The translations under genes and the position numbers were made by a program. A stretch of DNA of 64,000 nt. Source: Kutzneria sp036403095. GTDB lineage: Bacteria; Actinomycetota; Actinomycetes; Mycobacteriales; Pseudonocardiaceae. The notes under the pieces are model-generated. The model had not been told where the DNA came from, did no database searches, and saw only the letters and a program-made list of their open reading frames with translations. Shown one piece after another: positions 51,696-61,109 of the stretch (position 1 is its first letter; each line of letters begins with the position of its first letter). Location of the stretch: assembly GCA_036403095.1 (NCBI GenBank), contig DASWRQ010000251.1:18663-82662 (forward strand). Direction: 5' to 3'.

Positions 51696-54122
51696 TTACT
51701 CCTCGTCGTCCTCGTCGGGTTCTGGGCCTCCGCCGCCACGCATGGTGTAGAGGACGCCGTCGAGCTCGTCGGGCTTGATGAGGACCTCGCGAGCCTTGGA
51801 GCCCTCGGAGGGGCCGACCACGCCGCGGGTCTCCAGGAGGTCCATGAGGCGGCCGGCCTTGGCGAAGCCGACGCGGAGTTTGCGCTGGAGCATCGAAGTC
51901 GAGCCGAACTGGCTGGTGACGATGAGCTCGGTGGCCTGCACCAGGAGATCGAGGTCCTCGCCGATGTCGGCGTCGATCTCCTTCTTCTCGCCGGCCTTGG
52001 CCGCGGTGACGCCGTCGGTGTAATCGGGCTGGGCCTGGTCGCGGGTGAAGGAGACGATGGTGTTGATCTCTTCATCGCCGACGTAGGCGCCCTGGATGCG
52101 CACGGGCTTGGCCGCGCCCATGGGGAGGTAGAGACCGTCGCCCATGCCGATGAGCTTCTCGGCCCCGGGCTGGTCGAGGATGACGCGGGAGTCGGTCAAG
52201 GACGAAGTGGCGAAGGCCAAGCGGGAAGGGACGTTCGTCTTGATGAGACCGGTGACAACGTCGACGGAAGGACGCTGCGTGGCCAGCACCAGGTGGATGC
52301 CGGCGGCACGGGCCTTCTGGGTGATGCGGACGATGGCGTCCTCGACGTCACGGGGGGCGGTCATCATGAGGTCGGCGAGCTCGTCGACGATGGCGAGGAT
52401 GTAGGGCCGTGGCCGGTACTCGCGCTCGGAGCCGGGCGGCGCGGCGATCTCGCCGGAACGCACCTTGCGGTTGAAGTCGTCGATGTGGCGGACCTTGTTG
52501 ACCTGCATGTCCTGGTACCGCTGCTCCATCTCCTCCACCAGCCAGGCCAGCGCGGCGGCGGCCTTCTTGGGCTGGGTGATGATGGGCGTGATCAGGTGCG
52601 GAATGCCCTCGTACGGGGTGAGCTCGACCATCTTGGGGTCGATGAGGATCATCCGGCACTCGTCGGGAGTGGCCCGGGCCAGCAGGGAGACCAGCATGGA
52701 GTTGACGAAGCTGGACTTGCCGGAGCCGGTGGAGCCGGCGACGAGCAGGTGCGGCATCTTGGCCAGGTTGGCCGTGACGAAGTGGCCCTCGATGTCCTTG
52801 CCCAGGCCGACAACCAGCGGGTGGTCGTCGGCAACCGTGGTGGGCGCCCGCAGCACGTCGCCGAGGCGCACCATCTCCCGGTCGCTGTTGGGCACCTCGA
52901 TGCCGACGGCGGACTTGCCGGGGATGGGCGCCAACAGGCGCACGTTGTCGGTGGCGACGGCGTAGGCGATGTTCTTGGTCAGGGCGGTGATCTTCTCGAC
53001 TTTCACGCCGGGACCGAGCTCCACCTCGTACCGCGTGACGGTCGGCCCCCGGGTGAAGCCGGTGACCTGGGCATCGATGGAGAACTGCTCCAGCACCCCG
53101 GTGATGGCCTCGATCATGGTGTCGTTGGCCCGGCTCCGCGACTTCGGCGGGTCGCCGTCCTGGAGAATGTCCAGTGACGGCAAGGTGTAGTCGCCCTCGA
53201 CGGCCCGCGGCGCGGCCGGCTTGTCCGCAGCGGGAGCCTTGCGCGCCTTGGGCGCGGGCCGGGGAGCGGGCTCGGGTTCGGGCTCCTCGGTGGGCAGCTC
53301 CAACTGCCGCGGCGCCTCCTCGGCGCTGTCGGCGGCCTGGCGCCGGCGCGACGGCCGGCGCAGCCGCACAGCGGAGCTGTCCTTCTCGGTGACGTCCTCG
53401 GTGGGCGTGGCTTCGGACGGCAGCGGGACAACGGCCGTGGCGGACTGATCGATCAAAGCGCGAAGGCGGTTGGGCACCTCGCGGACGGGAGTGCCGGTCA
53501 GCAGCAGCACGCCGTACAGGGCGACGAGCCCGAGCAGCGGCACGGCGACCCAGCCGGTGAGTCCCTGGGCCAGGAAGTGCCCGGCCAGCCAGCCGATCGC
53601 GCCGCCGGCGTTGCCGCTCTCGGAGGCGAGCTCGGGAGCGCCGAAGAACAGGTGCAGCAGTCCGAGCACGGAGACGCCGAGCAGGATCATGCCGAAGACG
53701 ATGCGTGGCCGGGCGTCGGGCAGCGGATCGGAGCGCATCAGCACGATGCCGATGAACAGCAGCACCAGCGGCAGCACGTAGGCGGCGCCGCCGATCACGC
53801 TGCGCACGGCCAGGTCGAGCCAGCCGCCGACGGGGCCGCCGGCCTGCCACCACACGCCGGCGGCGAAGATCACGCCGAGGCCGATCATCACCAACGCGAG
53901 GCCGTCACGCCGGTGCGCGGGGTCGAGCTCCTTGGTCCGGCCGACGGCCCGGGCCAGCCCGCCGATGCCCTTGGAAAACAGGCCCCAGCCGGCCTTGACC
54001 GGCGCGGGGCTGCCCTTGCGGGACGCCGGCGCCTTGCCGCGGGGCTTGGTCGCGGGGCGGGGCTTGGACGTGCTTCTGCCACGCGTGGTGGTTCGCTTCG
54101 AAGTCGTCGTCCGCCCGGCCAT
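51696..54122 (-). CDS. ftsK: FtsK/SpoIIIE DNA translocase
   Basis: 808 residues from ATG 54122. A basic N-terminus, four membrane helices (residues about 75-210), an acidic/Pro linker, then the motor: Walker A AGSTGSGKSS and Walker B YILAIVDELADLMM, with TQRPSVDVVTGLIKTNVPSR downstream. The C-terminal winged-helix gamma domain (TSMLQRKLRVGFAKAGRLMD), which binds KOPS-like sites, is present. It clears chromosomes from the division septum. Its stop is 3 bases from the convergent Hsp90-fold gene's stop. Confidence 0.97.
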   Translation of the reverse strand: MAGRTTTSKRTTTRGRSTSKPRPATKPRGKAPASRKGSPAPVKAGWGLFSKGIGGLARAVGRTKELDPAHRRDGLALVMIGLGVIFAAGVWWQAGGPVGGWLDLAVRSVIGGAAYVLPLVLLFIGIVLMRSDPLPDARPRIVFGMILLGVSVLGLLHLFFGAPELASESGNAGGAIGWLAGHFLAQGLTGWVAVPLLGLVALYGVLLLTGTPVREVPNRLRALIDQSATAVVPLPSEATPTEDVTEKDSSAVRLRRPSRRRQAADSAEEAPRQLELPTEEPEPEPAPRPAPKARKAPAADKPAAPRAVEGDYTLPSLDILQDGDPPKSRSRANDTMIEAITGVLEQFSIDAQVTGFTRGPTVTRYEVELGPGVKVEKITALTKNIAYAVATDNVRLLAPIPGKSAVGIEVPNSDREMVRLGDVLRAPTTVADDHPLVVGLGKDIEGHFVTANLAKMPHLLVAGSTGSGKSSFVNSMLVSLLARATPDECRMILIDPKMVELTPYEGIPHLITPIITQPKKAAAALAWLVEEMEQRYQDMQVNKVRHIDDFNRKVRSGEIAAPPGSEREYRPRPYILAIVDELADLMMTAPRDVEDAIVRITQKARAAGIHLVLATQRPSVDVVTGLIKTNVPSRLAFATSSLTDSRVILDQPGAEKLIGMGDGLYLPMGAAKPVRIQGAYVGDEEINTIVSFTRDQAQPDYTDGVTAAKAGEKKEIDADIGEDLDLLVQATELIVTSQFGSTSMLQRKLRVGFAKAGRLMDLLETRGVVGPSEGSKAREVLIKPDELDGVLYTMRGGGGPEPDEDDEE

Positions 54123-54195
54123 GCCCCCTACGGTAGCCCTTTCACTTCCGTCACATACGTCACGCCGGGGCAAGTCGCTGATCAACACTGGCCCG

Positions 54196-55110
54196 GTGAC
54201 CACCGCCCGCCTCCGCGCCACCGTCGCCAGCCTGCTCTCGGCCGTCACGTTCGGCTTCTCCGGCCTGCCGGCCAAGGTCGCCTACGACGCCGGTTTCACG
54301 CCGTTGCAGGTCACCGCGGTGCGCATCGTGCTGACGGCCATCGTGCTGCTGGCCTTCGTCGTCCCCTGCACCGGCCTGCCGAAACTGTCCGAGTGGCGGC
54401 TGATCCTCGGTTACGCCGTGCTCGGCGTGATCGGCAGCCCTTTGCTGTACTTCGTGGCGGTCTCGCGGATCCCGGTCGGCGTGGCGATGGTGCTGGAGTT
54501 CCTCGCTCCCGTGCTGGTGGCGCTGTGGATCCGCTTCGTGCGGCGGACCCGGCTGCCGGCGTCGATGTGGTGGGGCACCGTGCTGGCCCTGATCGGCCTG
54601 GCCATGATCGCCCAGCTCTTCGACGGAGTCGGCTTCGACCTGGTCGGCACGCTGGCCGGCCTCGGCGCGGCCGTCGGCACGGCGGCGTACTACCTGCTCG
54701 GCGAGCACGCCGCCCGCGACGGCGACCCGATGGCCCTGACCACCGGTGGCATGCTCGTCGGCGCGGTGCTGATCAGCCTGGTCAGCCCGCCGTGGGCGCT
54801 GCCGTGGCCGGCCATGACCACGTCGACGGTGCTCGGCCCGGTGTGGCTGGCCCTGGTGCTGCTGGCCGTGGTCAGCACGGCTTTCGCCTACGTCGCCGGC
54901 ATCCTCGCGCTGAAACACCTGCCCTCGGCCGCGGCATCGGTGCTCGGCCTGGTCGAGCCGCTCGTGGCCACGCTGGCCGCCTGGCTGATCCTCGGCCAGG
55001 TGCTCAACGTCGTGCAGATCGTGGGCGCGGTGGTGCTGCTGGCCGGCGCCTCCGTCGTGCAGGTCGCCGCCGGCCGGCGCACCGAACCCGGTGCGCCGCC
55101 GGCCACGTGA
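54196..55110 (+). CDS. EamA-family (RhtA-like) metabolite exporter
   Basis: 304 residues from GTG 54196 with ten membrane helices in two repeated EamA halves (VTFGFSGLPAKVAYDAG; LLGEHAARDGDPMALTTGGM). PLLYFVAVSRIPVGVAMVLE and LKHLPSAAASVLGLVEPLVA are the conserved ends. RhtA-like members export threonine, homoserine or similar. Divergent from ftsK; its stop lies inside palindromic element copy 3. Confidence 0.9.
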   Translation: MTTARLRATVASLLSAVTFGFSGLPAKVAYDAGFTPLQVTAVRIVLTAIVLLAFVVPCTGLPKLSEWRLILGYAVLGVIGSPLLYFVAVSRIPVGVAMVLEFLAPVLVALWIRFVRRTRLPASMWWGTVLALIGLAMIAQLFDGVGFDLVGTLAGLGAAVGTAAYYLLGEHAARDGDPMALTTGGMLVGAVLISLVSPPWALPWPAMTTSTVLGPVWLALVLLAVVSTAFAYVAGILALKHLPSAAASVLGLVEPLVATLAAWLILGQVLNVVQIVGAVVLLAGASVVQVAAGRRTEPGAPPAT

Positions 55111-55152
55111 AAGCGCGATTCCTCACGTTGAACGAGAGGAATGGTCCCTTCC
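55109..55152. repeat. Dispersed palindromic element, copy 3
   Basis: GAAAGCGCGATTCCTCACG, TTGAAC, then GAGAGGAATGGTCCCTTCC; arms ATTCCTC and GAGGAAT are intact, the outer ones imperfect. It begins within the EamA stop codon and separates that gene from the convergent rnj. CCAAAC, then GGGGCCTTGACA follow, as in copy 2. Confidence 0.85.
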
Positions 55153-55184
55153 AAACATCGGGGCCTTGACAAGAACGGGGTGGG

Positions 55185-56882
55185 TCAGACGGGGATGACG
55201 GTGGGGATGATCATGGGGCGGCGGCGGTAGGTCTCGGCGACCCAACGGCCGACGACGCGGCGCACGGACTGGGCGATGCGGTGGGTGTCGGTGATGCCCT
55301 CGGACTCGGTCCGGGACAGCTCCATCTCCACCAGCGGCACGACCTGGTCCAGCGCCTTGGGGTCGTCGGAGAAGCCCCGGCCGGAGATGGTCGGCGGCGC
55401 GACGGCCCGCCCGGTGGCGGTCTCCACGGCGACGGTGATGCTGATGAACCCGCCCTCGCCGAGCACGAGCCGGTCGGACAGGGTGGACTCGCCGACGTCG
55501 CCGACGGACAGGCCGTCCACGTAGACGTGCCCGACCTCGACCCGGCCGGAGATGGCGGCCTTGCCGTCGACTAGGTCGACGACCACGCCGTCCTCGGCGA
55601 TGATCACCTGCTCGGCGGCCACGCCGGTGCGGATGGCCAGCTCGGCGTTGGCCCGCAGGTGCTTCCACTCGCCGTGCACGGGCATCACGTTGCTGGGCCG
55701 CACGGCGTTGTACAGGAACAGCAGCTCGCCGGCGGCGGCGTGACCGGACACGTGCACCTTGGCGTTGCCCTGGTGCACGACGTGCGCGCCCAGCCGGACC
55801 AGGCCGTTGACCACGCCGAAGACCGCGGTCTCGTTGCCCGGGATCATGGAGCTGGCCAGCACGACGGTGTCGCCGGAGCGGATGGAGATCTGCCGGTGCT
55901 CGCCGCGGGCCATCCGGGACAGCGCCGACAGCGGCTCGCCCTGCGACCCGGTCGACACGAACAGCACCTCGCCCTCGGGCATCAGCATCGCCGCGTCCAG
56001 GTCGACGAACAGCCCGTCGGGCACGTGCAGCAGCCCGAGCTCGGCGGCGATGCCCATGTTGCGGACCATGGAGCGGCCGACCAGGGCGACCTTGCGGCCG
56101 TGCTTCACGGCGACGTCGAGGATCTGCTGCACCCGGTGCACGTGGCTGGCGAAGCAGGCCACGATCACGCGCTGGGTGGCCCGGCGGATCACCTGGTCCA
56201 GCACCGGCCCGATCTCGCGCTCGGGCGTGACGAAGCCGGGCACCTCGGCGTTGGTCGAGTCGACCAGGAACAGGTCCACGCCCTCGTCGCCGAGCCGGTG
56301 GAAGCCGGCCAGGTCGGTCAGCCGGTTGTCCAGCGGCAGCTGGTCCAGCTTGATGTCGCCGGTGTGCAGGACCAGCCCGGCCGCGGTGCGGATGGCGATC
56401 GCCAGCGCGTCCGGGATGGAGTGGTTGACGGCGAAGTACTCCAGCTCGAACGGCCCGTGCTGGGTGCGCTCGCCCTCGACCACCTCGTGCAGCACGGGCG
56501 TGAGCCGGTGCTCCTTGCACTTGGCGGCCAGCAGCGCGAGCGTGAACTTGGAGCCGATCACGGGCAGGTCCGGCCGGTTGCGCAGCAGGAACGGCGCGGC
56601 GCCGATGTGGTCCTCGTGGCCGTGCGTGAGCACGATGGCCTCGATGTCGTCGAGGCGGTCCTCGATGGCCCGGAAGTCCGGCAGGATCAGGTCGACGCCG
56701 GGCTGCATGTCCTCGGGGAACAGCACGCCGCAGTCCACGATGAGCAGCCGGCCGGCGTGCTCGAACACGGTCATGTTGCGGCCGACCTCGCCGATGCCGC
56801 CGAGCGCGACGATGCGCAGGCCGCCGTCGGTCAGCGGGGGCGGGTTGTTGTGCGGGCGGGGCGGGATGATCACATCGGTCAT
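55185..56882 (-). CDS. rnj: Ribonuclease J
   Basis: 565 residues from ATG 56882, overlapping the dapA stop (ATGA). Metallo-beta-lactamase signature HGHEDHIG, beta-CASP region (STNAEVPGF, ACFASHVHRVQQILD, VFVSTGSQGEP), and the C-terminal HVSGHAAAGELLF with motif C His. It combines 5'-3' exo- and endoribonuclease activity in mRNA decay and rRNA maturation. Co-transcription with dapA is the usual actinobacterial layout. Confidence 0.96.
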   Translation of the reverse strand: MTDVIIPPRPHNNPPPLTDGGLRIVALGGIGEVGRNMTVFEHAGRLLIVDCGVLFPEDMQPGVDLILPDFRAIEDRLDDIEAIVLTHGHEDHIGAAPFLLRNRPDLPVIGSKFTLALLAAKCKEHRLTPVLHEVVEGERTQHGPFELEYFAVNHSIPDALAIAIRTAAGLVLHTGDIKLDQLPLDNRLTDLAGFHRLGDEGVDLFLVDSTNAEVPGFVTPEREIGPVLDQVIRRATQRVIVACFASHVHRVQQILDVAVKHGRKVALVGRSMVRNMGIAAELGLLHVPDGLFVDLDAAMLMPEGEVLFVSTGSQGEPLSALSRMARGEHRQISIRSGDTVVLASSMIPGNETAVFGVVNGLVRLGAHVVHQGNAKVHVSGHAAAGELLFLYNAVRPSNVMPVHGEWKHLRANAELAIRTGVAAEQVIIAEDGVVVDLVDGKAAISGRVEVGHVYVDGLSVGDVGESTLSDRLVLGEGGFISITVAVETATGRAVAPPTISGRGFSDDPKALDQVVPLVEMELSRTESEGITDTHRIAQSVRRVVGRWVAETYRRRPMIIPTVIPV

Positions 56883-57793
56883 GCGGCGGCCTCCAGGCCG
56901 GCAGTGCGCAGCACGTCGGCCAGCGCGGCGGTCTGTTCCGGGGTCGCGGCCGGCAGCGGCAGGCGCGGGTCGCCCACCTCGATGCCGGTCAGCCGGAGAG
57001 CGGTCTTGGCGAAGATCACGCCGCCGCCGATGGCCGACATGGCCCGGTGCAGCGGCAGCAGTTCGTTGTGCACGGCCCGAGCGGCGTCCAGGTCGCCGGC
57101 GTCGACGGCGTCGACCATGGCCCGCAGCCGGTCCCCGACCACGTGCCCGATCACGCTGACCATGCCGGCCGCGCCCAGCGCGAGCCACGGGAGGTTGAGC
57201 GGGTCGTCCCCCGAGTAGTAGGCGAGGCCGGTGCTGGCCAGCACCTCGCTGCCGGCGAGCAGATCACCCTTGGCGTCCTTCACAGCCACGATCCTGGGGT
57301 GTTCGGCCAGTCGGCGCAGCGTGTCGACCTCGATCGGCACGATCGTGCGCGGCGGAATGTCATAAAGCATCACCGGCAGGCCGGTGGCGTCGGCCACGGC
57401 CTTGAAGTGCGCGTAGATGCCGGCCTGCGGCGGCCGCGAGTAGTACGGCGTGACGGTCAGCACGCCCTGCGCGCCGGCCTTCTCGATCAGCTGCACCTGG
57501 CGCACCGAGTGCGCGGTGTCATAGCTGCCGGCGCCGGAGACCACCATCGCCCGGCTGCCGACCGCGTCCACCACCGCGCGGACCAGGTCCGCCTTCTCGC
57601 TCTCGGTGGTGGTCGGCGACTCGCCGGTGGTGCCGTTCACCACGAGGCCGTCATGCCCGCGGTCGACCAGCCGGTTGGCCAGCTCCTGGGCTTTGTCCAG
57701 GTCGAGGCCGCCGTCCCGGTCGAACGGGGTGATCATGGCGGTGAGCACCCGGCCGAAGGGCCGTCCTGGTGCTGTGGTGGAACTCCCGGTCAT
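56879..57793 (-). CDS. dapA: 4-hydroxy-tetrahydrodipicolinate synthase
   Basis: 304 residues from ATG 57793. TIM-barrel motifs: VVNGTTGESPTTTESEK binds pyruvate, VLTVTPYYSRPPQAG carries the proton-relay Tyr, and IVAVKDAKGD contains the Schiff-base Lys. It condenses pyruvate with aspartate semialdehyde for lysine and diaminopimelate. The 126-base gap to the upstream gene shows nothing else. Confidence 0.96.
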   Translation of the reverse strand: MTGSSTTAPGRPFGRVLTAMITPFDRDGGLDLDKAQELANRLVDRGHDGLVVNGTTGESPTTTESEKADLVRAVVDAVGSRAMVVSGAGSYDTAHSVRQVQLIEKAGAQGVLTVTPYYSRPPQAGIYAHFKAVADATGLPVMLYDIPPRTIVPIEVDTLRRLAEHPRIVAVKDAKGDLLAGSEVLASTGLAYYSGDDPLNLPWLALGAAGMVSVIGHVVGDRLRAMVDAVDAGDLDAARAVHNELLPLHRAMSAIGGGVIFAKTALRLTGIEVGDPRLPLPAATPEQTAALADVLRTAGLEAAA

Positions 57794-57919
57794 GCCCAAG
57801 ACGCTACCCGGTCTGCTGGTTGAGCCAGACCAGGAGGTCAGATGCCCTGTCGGCACGCGGACCGCGAGGCACCGGTCACGAGGGGCCGAGCCCGCGACGC
57901 CGGAGGCGGCGCCAACAAC

Positions 57920-58546
57920 TCAGACACCTCGGTTCAGGCCCTTGACGCGGGCCACGGCCGACTGCTCGCCCTCGAACTCCAGCCGCACCTGGTCGCGGCC
58001 GGACAGGAACAGCACCAGCTCGCCGGGCTCGCCGGTGATGGTGACGGTGTTCGGGCCGCGCTTGGCCACGACCTCGCTGCCGTTGACGCGGCGCAGGACC
58101 ACGCCGACCGGGCTGTTGCGGAAGGTGAGCTTGCTGGTCCGGGACAGCTGCCGCCACAGGGCGTCGTCCCGCACCGGCTCGGGGCCGCGTGGCTCCCAGT
58201 CGGGCTGGGCCCGGCGCAGGTCCTCCAGGTGCACGAAGAGCTCGACGGTGTTGGCCAGCTCGTCCACGCCGGGAATGCCGAACGGGGACAGCTTCGGCGG
58301 CCCGCTGCGCACCAGGTCGACCAGCTGCGGCCACGGCTTGGCCGCGTAGGAGTCCTGCACCCGCTGGGTGTGCGGGGCCAGGGCCTTGATCATGATGCCG
58401 GGCGTCGCGTCGATCCGGCGTTCGCGCACGGCCAGGTGCGCCGCCAGGTCGCGGGCGTTCCAGCCCTCGCACAGGGTCGGCGCGTCCGGGCCGAGGTCCT
58501 CGAACGCCTCGCAGATCAGCCGGCGTTCCTCGCTCGCCACGCCCAT
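57920..58546 (-). CDS. TIGR03085 family metal-binding protein
   Basis: 208 residues. A DinB/maleylpyruvate-isomerase-like helical bundle: PTLCEGWNARDLAAHLAVRE has the conserved His, followed by ELFVHLEDLRRAQPDWEPRG with the second metal-binding His. A C-terminal SCP2-like beta part (SEVVAKRGPNTVTITGEPGE) follows. The family is actinobacterial; mycothiol-linked chemistry is suspected for relatives but not shown here. It starts 3 bases after the thyX stop, so the two form an operon. Confidence 0.85.
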   Translation of the reverse strand: MGVASEERRLICEAFEDLGPDAPTLCEGWNARDLAAHLAVRERRIDATPGIMIKALAPHTQRVQDSYAAKPWPQLVDLVRSGPPKLSPFGIPGVDELANTVELFVHLEDLRRAQPDWEPRGPEPVRDDALWRQLSRTSKLTFRNSPVGVVLRRVNGSEVVAKRGPNTVTITGEPGELVLFLSGRDQVRLEFEGEQSAVARVKGLNRGV

Positions 58547-58549
58547 CGC

Positions 58550-59302
58550 TCAGCCCTCCGTCACGAACGGGCTGGACGCGACCTCGGTGCCGTCGGGCAG
58601 CGTGGAGATGGTGAAGTCCTCGAAGATGTTGCCGGCCGCCTTCTTCAGCTCGCGCAGGCACTCGACGGCCAGCGCGCGGATCTCCACATCGGCCGCCTCG
58701 CTGGCCCGCATGGCGATGAAGTGCCGCCAGGCCCGGTAGTTGCCGGTGACGACGATGCGGGTCTCGGTGGCGTTGGGCAGCACCGCGCGGGCCGCCTGCC
58801 GGGCCTGCTTGCGGCGCAGCGTGCCGCTGGGCACGTCGGCGAACTTCTTCTCCAGGCCCTCGAGCAGCTCGGTGTAGGCCTTGACGCTGGCCTCGGCGGC
58901 CGCGACGAACTTGGCGTGCAGGTCGGGGTCGCCGGCGATGACCTCGGGCTCGACCATGGCGGCGTCGCGCTCGGGCACGTAGCGCTGGGACAGCTGCGAG
59001 TACGAGAAGTGCCGGTGCCGGATCAGCTCGTGGGTCAGCGATCGGGACAGGCCGCTCAGGTAGAAGCTGACCGAGCCGTGCTCCAGCACCGACAGGTGGC
59101 CGATCTCGATGATGTGCCGGATGTAGCCGGCGTTGGTCGCGGTCGCCGGGTTCGGCTTGGACCAGGACTGGTAGCAGGCGCGGCCGGCGAACTCGGCCAG
59201 CGCCTGGCCGCCGTCCTCGTCGGTCGTCCACGGCACGTCCGCCGGCGGGAAGAACTCCGTCTTGGCGATGAGCTGCACCTTCAGCGGCACCGTCTCGGTC
59301 AC
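58550..59302 (-). CDS. thyX: Flavin-dependent thymidylate synthase
   Basis: 250 residues from GTG 59302. The ThyX motif RHRxxSxxxxSxR is present (RHRHFSYSQLSQRY), as are the flavin-binding GHLSVLEHGSVSFY and the C-terminal GNYRAWRHFIAMRAS. It makes dTMP with FAD and NADPH. Its upstream gap holds the palindrome array at 59378, 76 bases before the start. Confidence 0.96.
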   Translation of the reverse strand: MTETVPLKVQLIAKTEFFPPADVPWTTDEDGGQALAEFAGRACYQSWSKPNPATATNAGYIRHIIEIGHLSVLEHGSVSFYLSGLSRSLTHELIRHRHFSYSQLSQRYVPERDAAMVEPEVIAGDPDLHAKFVAAAEASVKAYTELLEGLEKKFADVPSGTLRRKQARQAARAVLPNATETRIVVTGNYRAWRHFIAMRASEAADVEIRALAVECLRELKKAAGNIFEDFTISTLPDGTEVASSPFVTEG

Positions 59303-59377
59303 GAGCCTTGTCTCCTACTCCCCGGTATCCGTTCACCCGAGCGTAGACGACGACTTCGGCCACGATCGCGACGCCTG

Positions 59378-59450
59378 TGACATCATGGCGACATCACTGA
59401 TGACGTCATGACGCTTGACTGACGTCATCCATGATGTCAGAGTGACGTCA
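59378..59450. promoter_or_regulatory. Array of six TGACGTCA-like palindromes
   Basis: Sites start at 59378 (TGACATCA), 59389 (CGACATCA), 59401 (TGACGTCA), 59420 (TGACGTCA), 59432 (TGATGTCA) and 59443 (TGACGTCA). The spacing 11, 12, 19, 12, 11 is symmetric about the centre. The last site contains the A of the ATG of the RHH gene. This is the layout expected for cooperative binding of a ribbon-helix-helix protein to its own promoter; thyX, on the other side, may also be affected. Confidence 0.8.
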
Positions 59451-60061
59451 TGGATCTCACGCCGTACATCGCGACGCTGCGCGAGGACCTCACGACCGCC
59501 GCCGCAGCCGGGGACGACCACACCCGACGCACCGCAGCCGTGCTGTCCGCCGCGTTGGAGCCGGCCGCCCGGCTGGCCATCATGAACGCGCTGTCCGACC
59601 TCGCCGCCGAGGTCACCGCGACGCTCGACGACCACGTCGTCAGCCTGCGGCTGGACGGCCGGGACGTGCAGGTGGTGGTCACCCCGACCACCGCGCCGTC
59701 CGACGAGCCCGCGGCCGACGAGGCCGAGCCGACCACCGCCTTCGACCCGAACGGCGACATCAGCCGCATCACGGTCCGGCTGATGGAGGAGCTCAAGGCC
59801 AAGGCCGAGCAGGCCGCGTCCGCGCAGGGGCAGTCGCTCAACTCCTTCGTGGCGCAGGCCGTGCAGGGGGCACTGAACAACCAGCGCCGCGGCGGCCACG
59901 GGCGGGCCCGCAACCGCGGCGGGCAGTGGTGGGACGAGAACCAGAACTGGGGCGGTCACGGCGGGGGTCGTGGCTGGCCGGGATGGCACGACCAGGGACC
60001 GGACCAGCGACGCGAGGGCGGCCACGGCGGCTCGCGCGTCAGCGGCTGGGTCGAGGGCTGA
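59450..60061 (+). CDS. Ribbon-helix-helix protein (HicB-antitoxin-like) with Gly/Trp-rich tail
   Basis: 203 residues from ATG 59450. The N-terminal 100 residues are helical then beta (HVVSLRLDGRDVQVVVTP). Residues about 104-143 hold an Arc/RHH motif: SRITVRLMEELKAKAEQAAS followed by GQSLNSFVAQAVQGAL. The tail is rich in Gly, His, Arg and Trp (GGHGRARNRGGQWWDEN). No HicA-like toxin is adjacent. The start codon lies within the palindrome array, so autorepression would also hide the start. The DUF4097 gene follows after 13 bases and is probably co-transcribed. Confidence 0.82.
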   Translation: MDLTPYIATLREDLTTAAAAGDDHTRRTAAVLSAALEPAARLAIMNALSDLAAEVTATLDDHVVSLRLDGRDVQVVVTPTTAPSDEPAADEAEPTTAFDPNGDISRITVRLMEELKAKAEQAASAQGQSLNSFVAQAVQGALNNQRRGGHGRARNRGGQWWDENQNWGGHGGGRGWPGWHDQGPDQRREGGHGGSRVSGWVEG

Positions 60062-60074
60062 GGGGGACACAGGG

Positions 60075-61001
60075 GTGGAAACAGTGACTGAGAACGACTT
60101 GGGGCCCGAGAACGCGTCCGAGGACACGGGCTACGTCCGAGAAGAAGTGTTCGAGGTGACCGGGCCGATCGAGATCGACGTGGCCGTGGGGGCCGGCCGG
60201 ATCGAGGTGAAGCTGTCCGAGCGGGCCGACGTGCGGGTGTCCGTGCGCTACGACACCGACGCCGGCGACCAGTGGATCCCCGGCCTGTCCGGGCTGCTCA
60301 ACTGGGTCAGCGGCCAGTTCGGCACGCCGCCGGAGGGCTCGCCGGAGGACGCCGTGCGGCAGACCCGCATCGACCTGACCGGCAGCCGGCTGGTCGTGCG
60401 CACACCCAAGCCGCTGCCGATGCGCGGCGTGCCGCTGGCCGTCGTGGTCGAGGCGCCCAACGGCTCGCACGTGGAGTCCAAGAGCGGCTCCGCGACGCTG
60501 GCCGTCACCGGCTCGGCCGGGCGGCTCAACGTCATCAGCGGCACCGGTGACGTCAGCGTCGACCGCGCCGACGGCGTCGCCAGCGTCAAGGGCGGGTCCG
60601 CCGCCGTGCGGCTCGGCCCGATGATGGGCGGGGTCCGGGTGAAGTCCGGCTCCGGCGACATCGAGGTGTCGTCCGTCGGCGGGCGCAGCGCCCTGTTCAC
60701 CGGCTCCGGCGACGTGTGGCTGGGGGCCGTGCAGTCCGATGTCATGGTGCGCACCGGCACCGGTGACGTCACCGTGGCCGACGCCGCCTGCGGCGCCATC
60801 GAGCTCGTCACCGGCAGCGGGGAGCTGCGGGTCGCCGTGCGTGCCGGCACCGCCGCCATGGTCGACCTCGTGTCGCACGCCGGACAGGCCCGCAGCGAGC
60901 TGGACGTGTCCACCGCGCCGCCGGCCGGCAGGGAGCCGAAGTTGACGGTTCGGGGCCGCACCGGCTCCGGCAACGCCGTCATCACCACCGCCGTCGGCTG
61001 A
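60075..61001 (+). CDS. DUF4097 beta-helix repeat protein
   Basis: 308 residues from GTG 60075 (GAGGGGG nine bases upstream); GTG 60084 is also possible. After an acidic start, the protein is a run of short beta repeats with the DUF4097 pattern: SGTGDVSVDRADGVASVKGG, GVRVKSGSGDIEVSSVGG, SALFTGSGDVWLGAV and MVRTGTGDVTVADAACG. No signal peptide or membrane helix is seen. The family often sits beside anti-sigma or RHH regulators; molecular role unknown. Confidence 0.85.
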   Translation: METVTENDLGPENASEDTGYVREEVFEVTGPIEIDVAVGAGRIEVKLSERADVRVSVRYDTDAGDQWIPGLSGLLNWVSGQFGTPPEGSPEDAVRQTRIDLTGSRLVVRTPKPLPMRGVPLAVVVEAPNGSHVESKSGSATLAVTGSAGRLNVISGTGDVSVDRADGVASVKGGSAAVRLGPMMGGVRVKSGSGDIEVSSVGGRSALFTGSGDVWLGAVQSDVMVRTGTGDVTVADAACGAIELVTGSGELRVAVRAGTAAMVDLVSHAGQARSELDVSTAPPAGREPKLTVRGRTGSGNAVITTAVG

Positions 61002-61109
61002 CCGCCGACGGACTCGACGCCAGCGCCGCTCGTGGGGGGCGGTGCCGGCGCCACCGGCCCCGGGCCGCCCACGGAGGGGATGGGCGGGCCTGGACCGCGG
61101 CTTGTCCAG

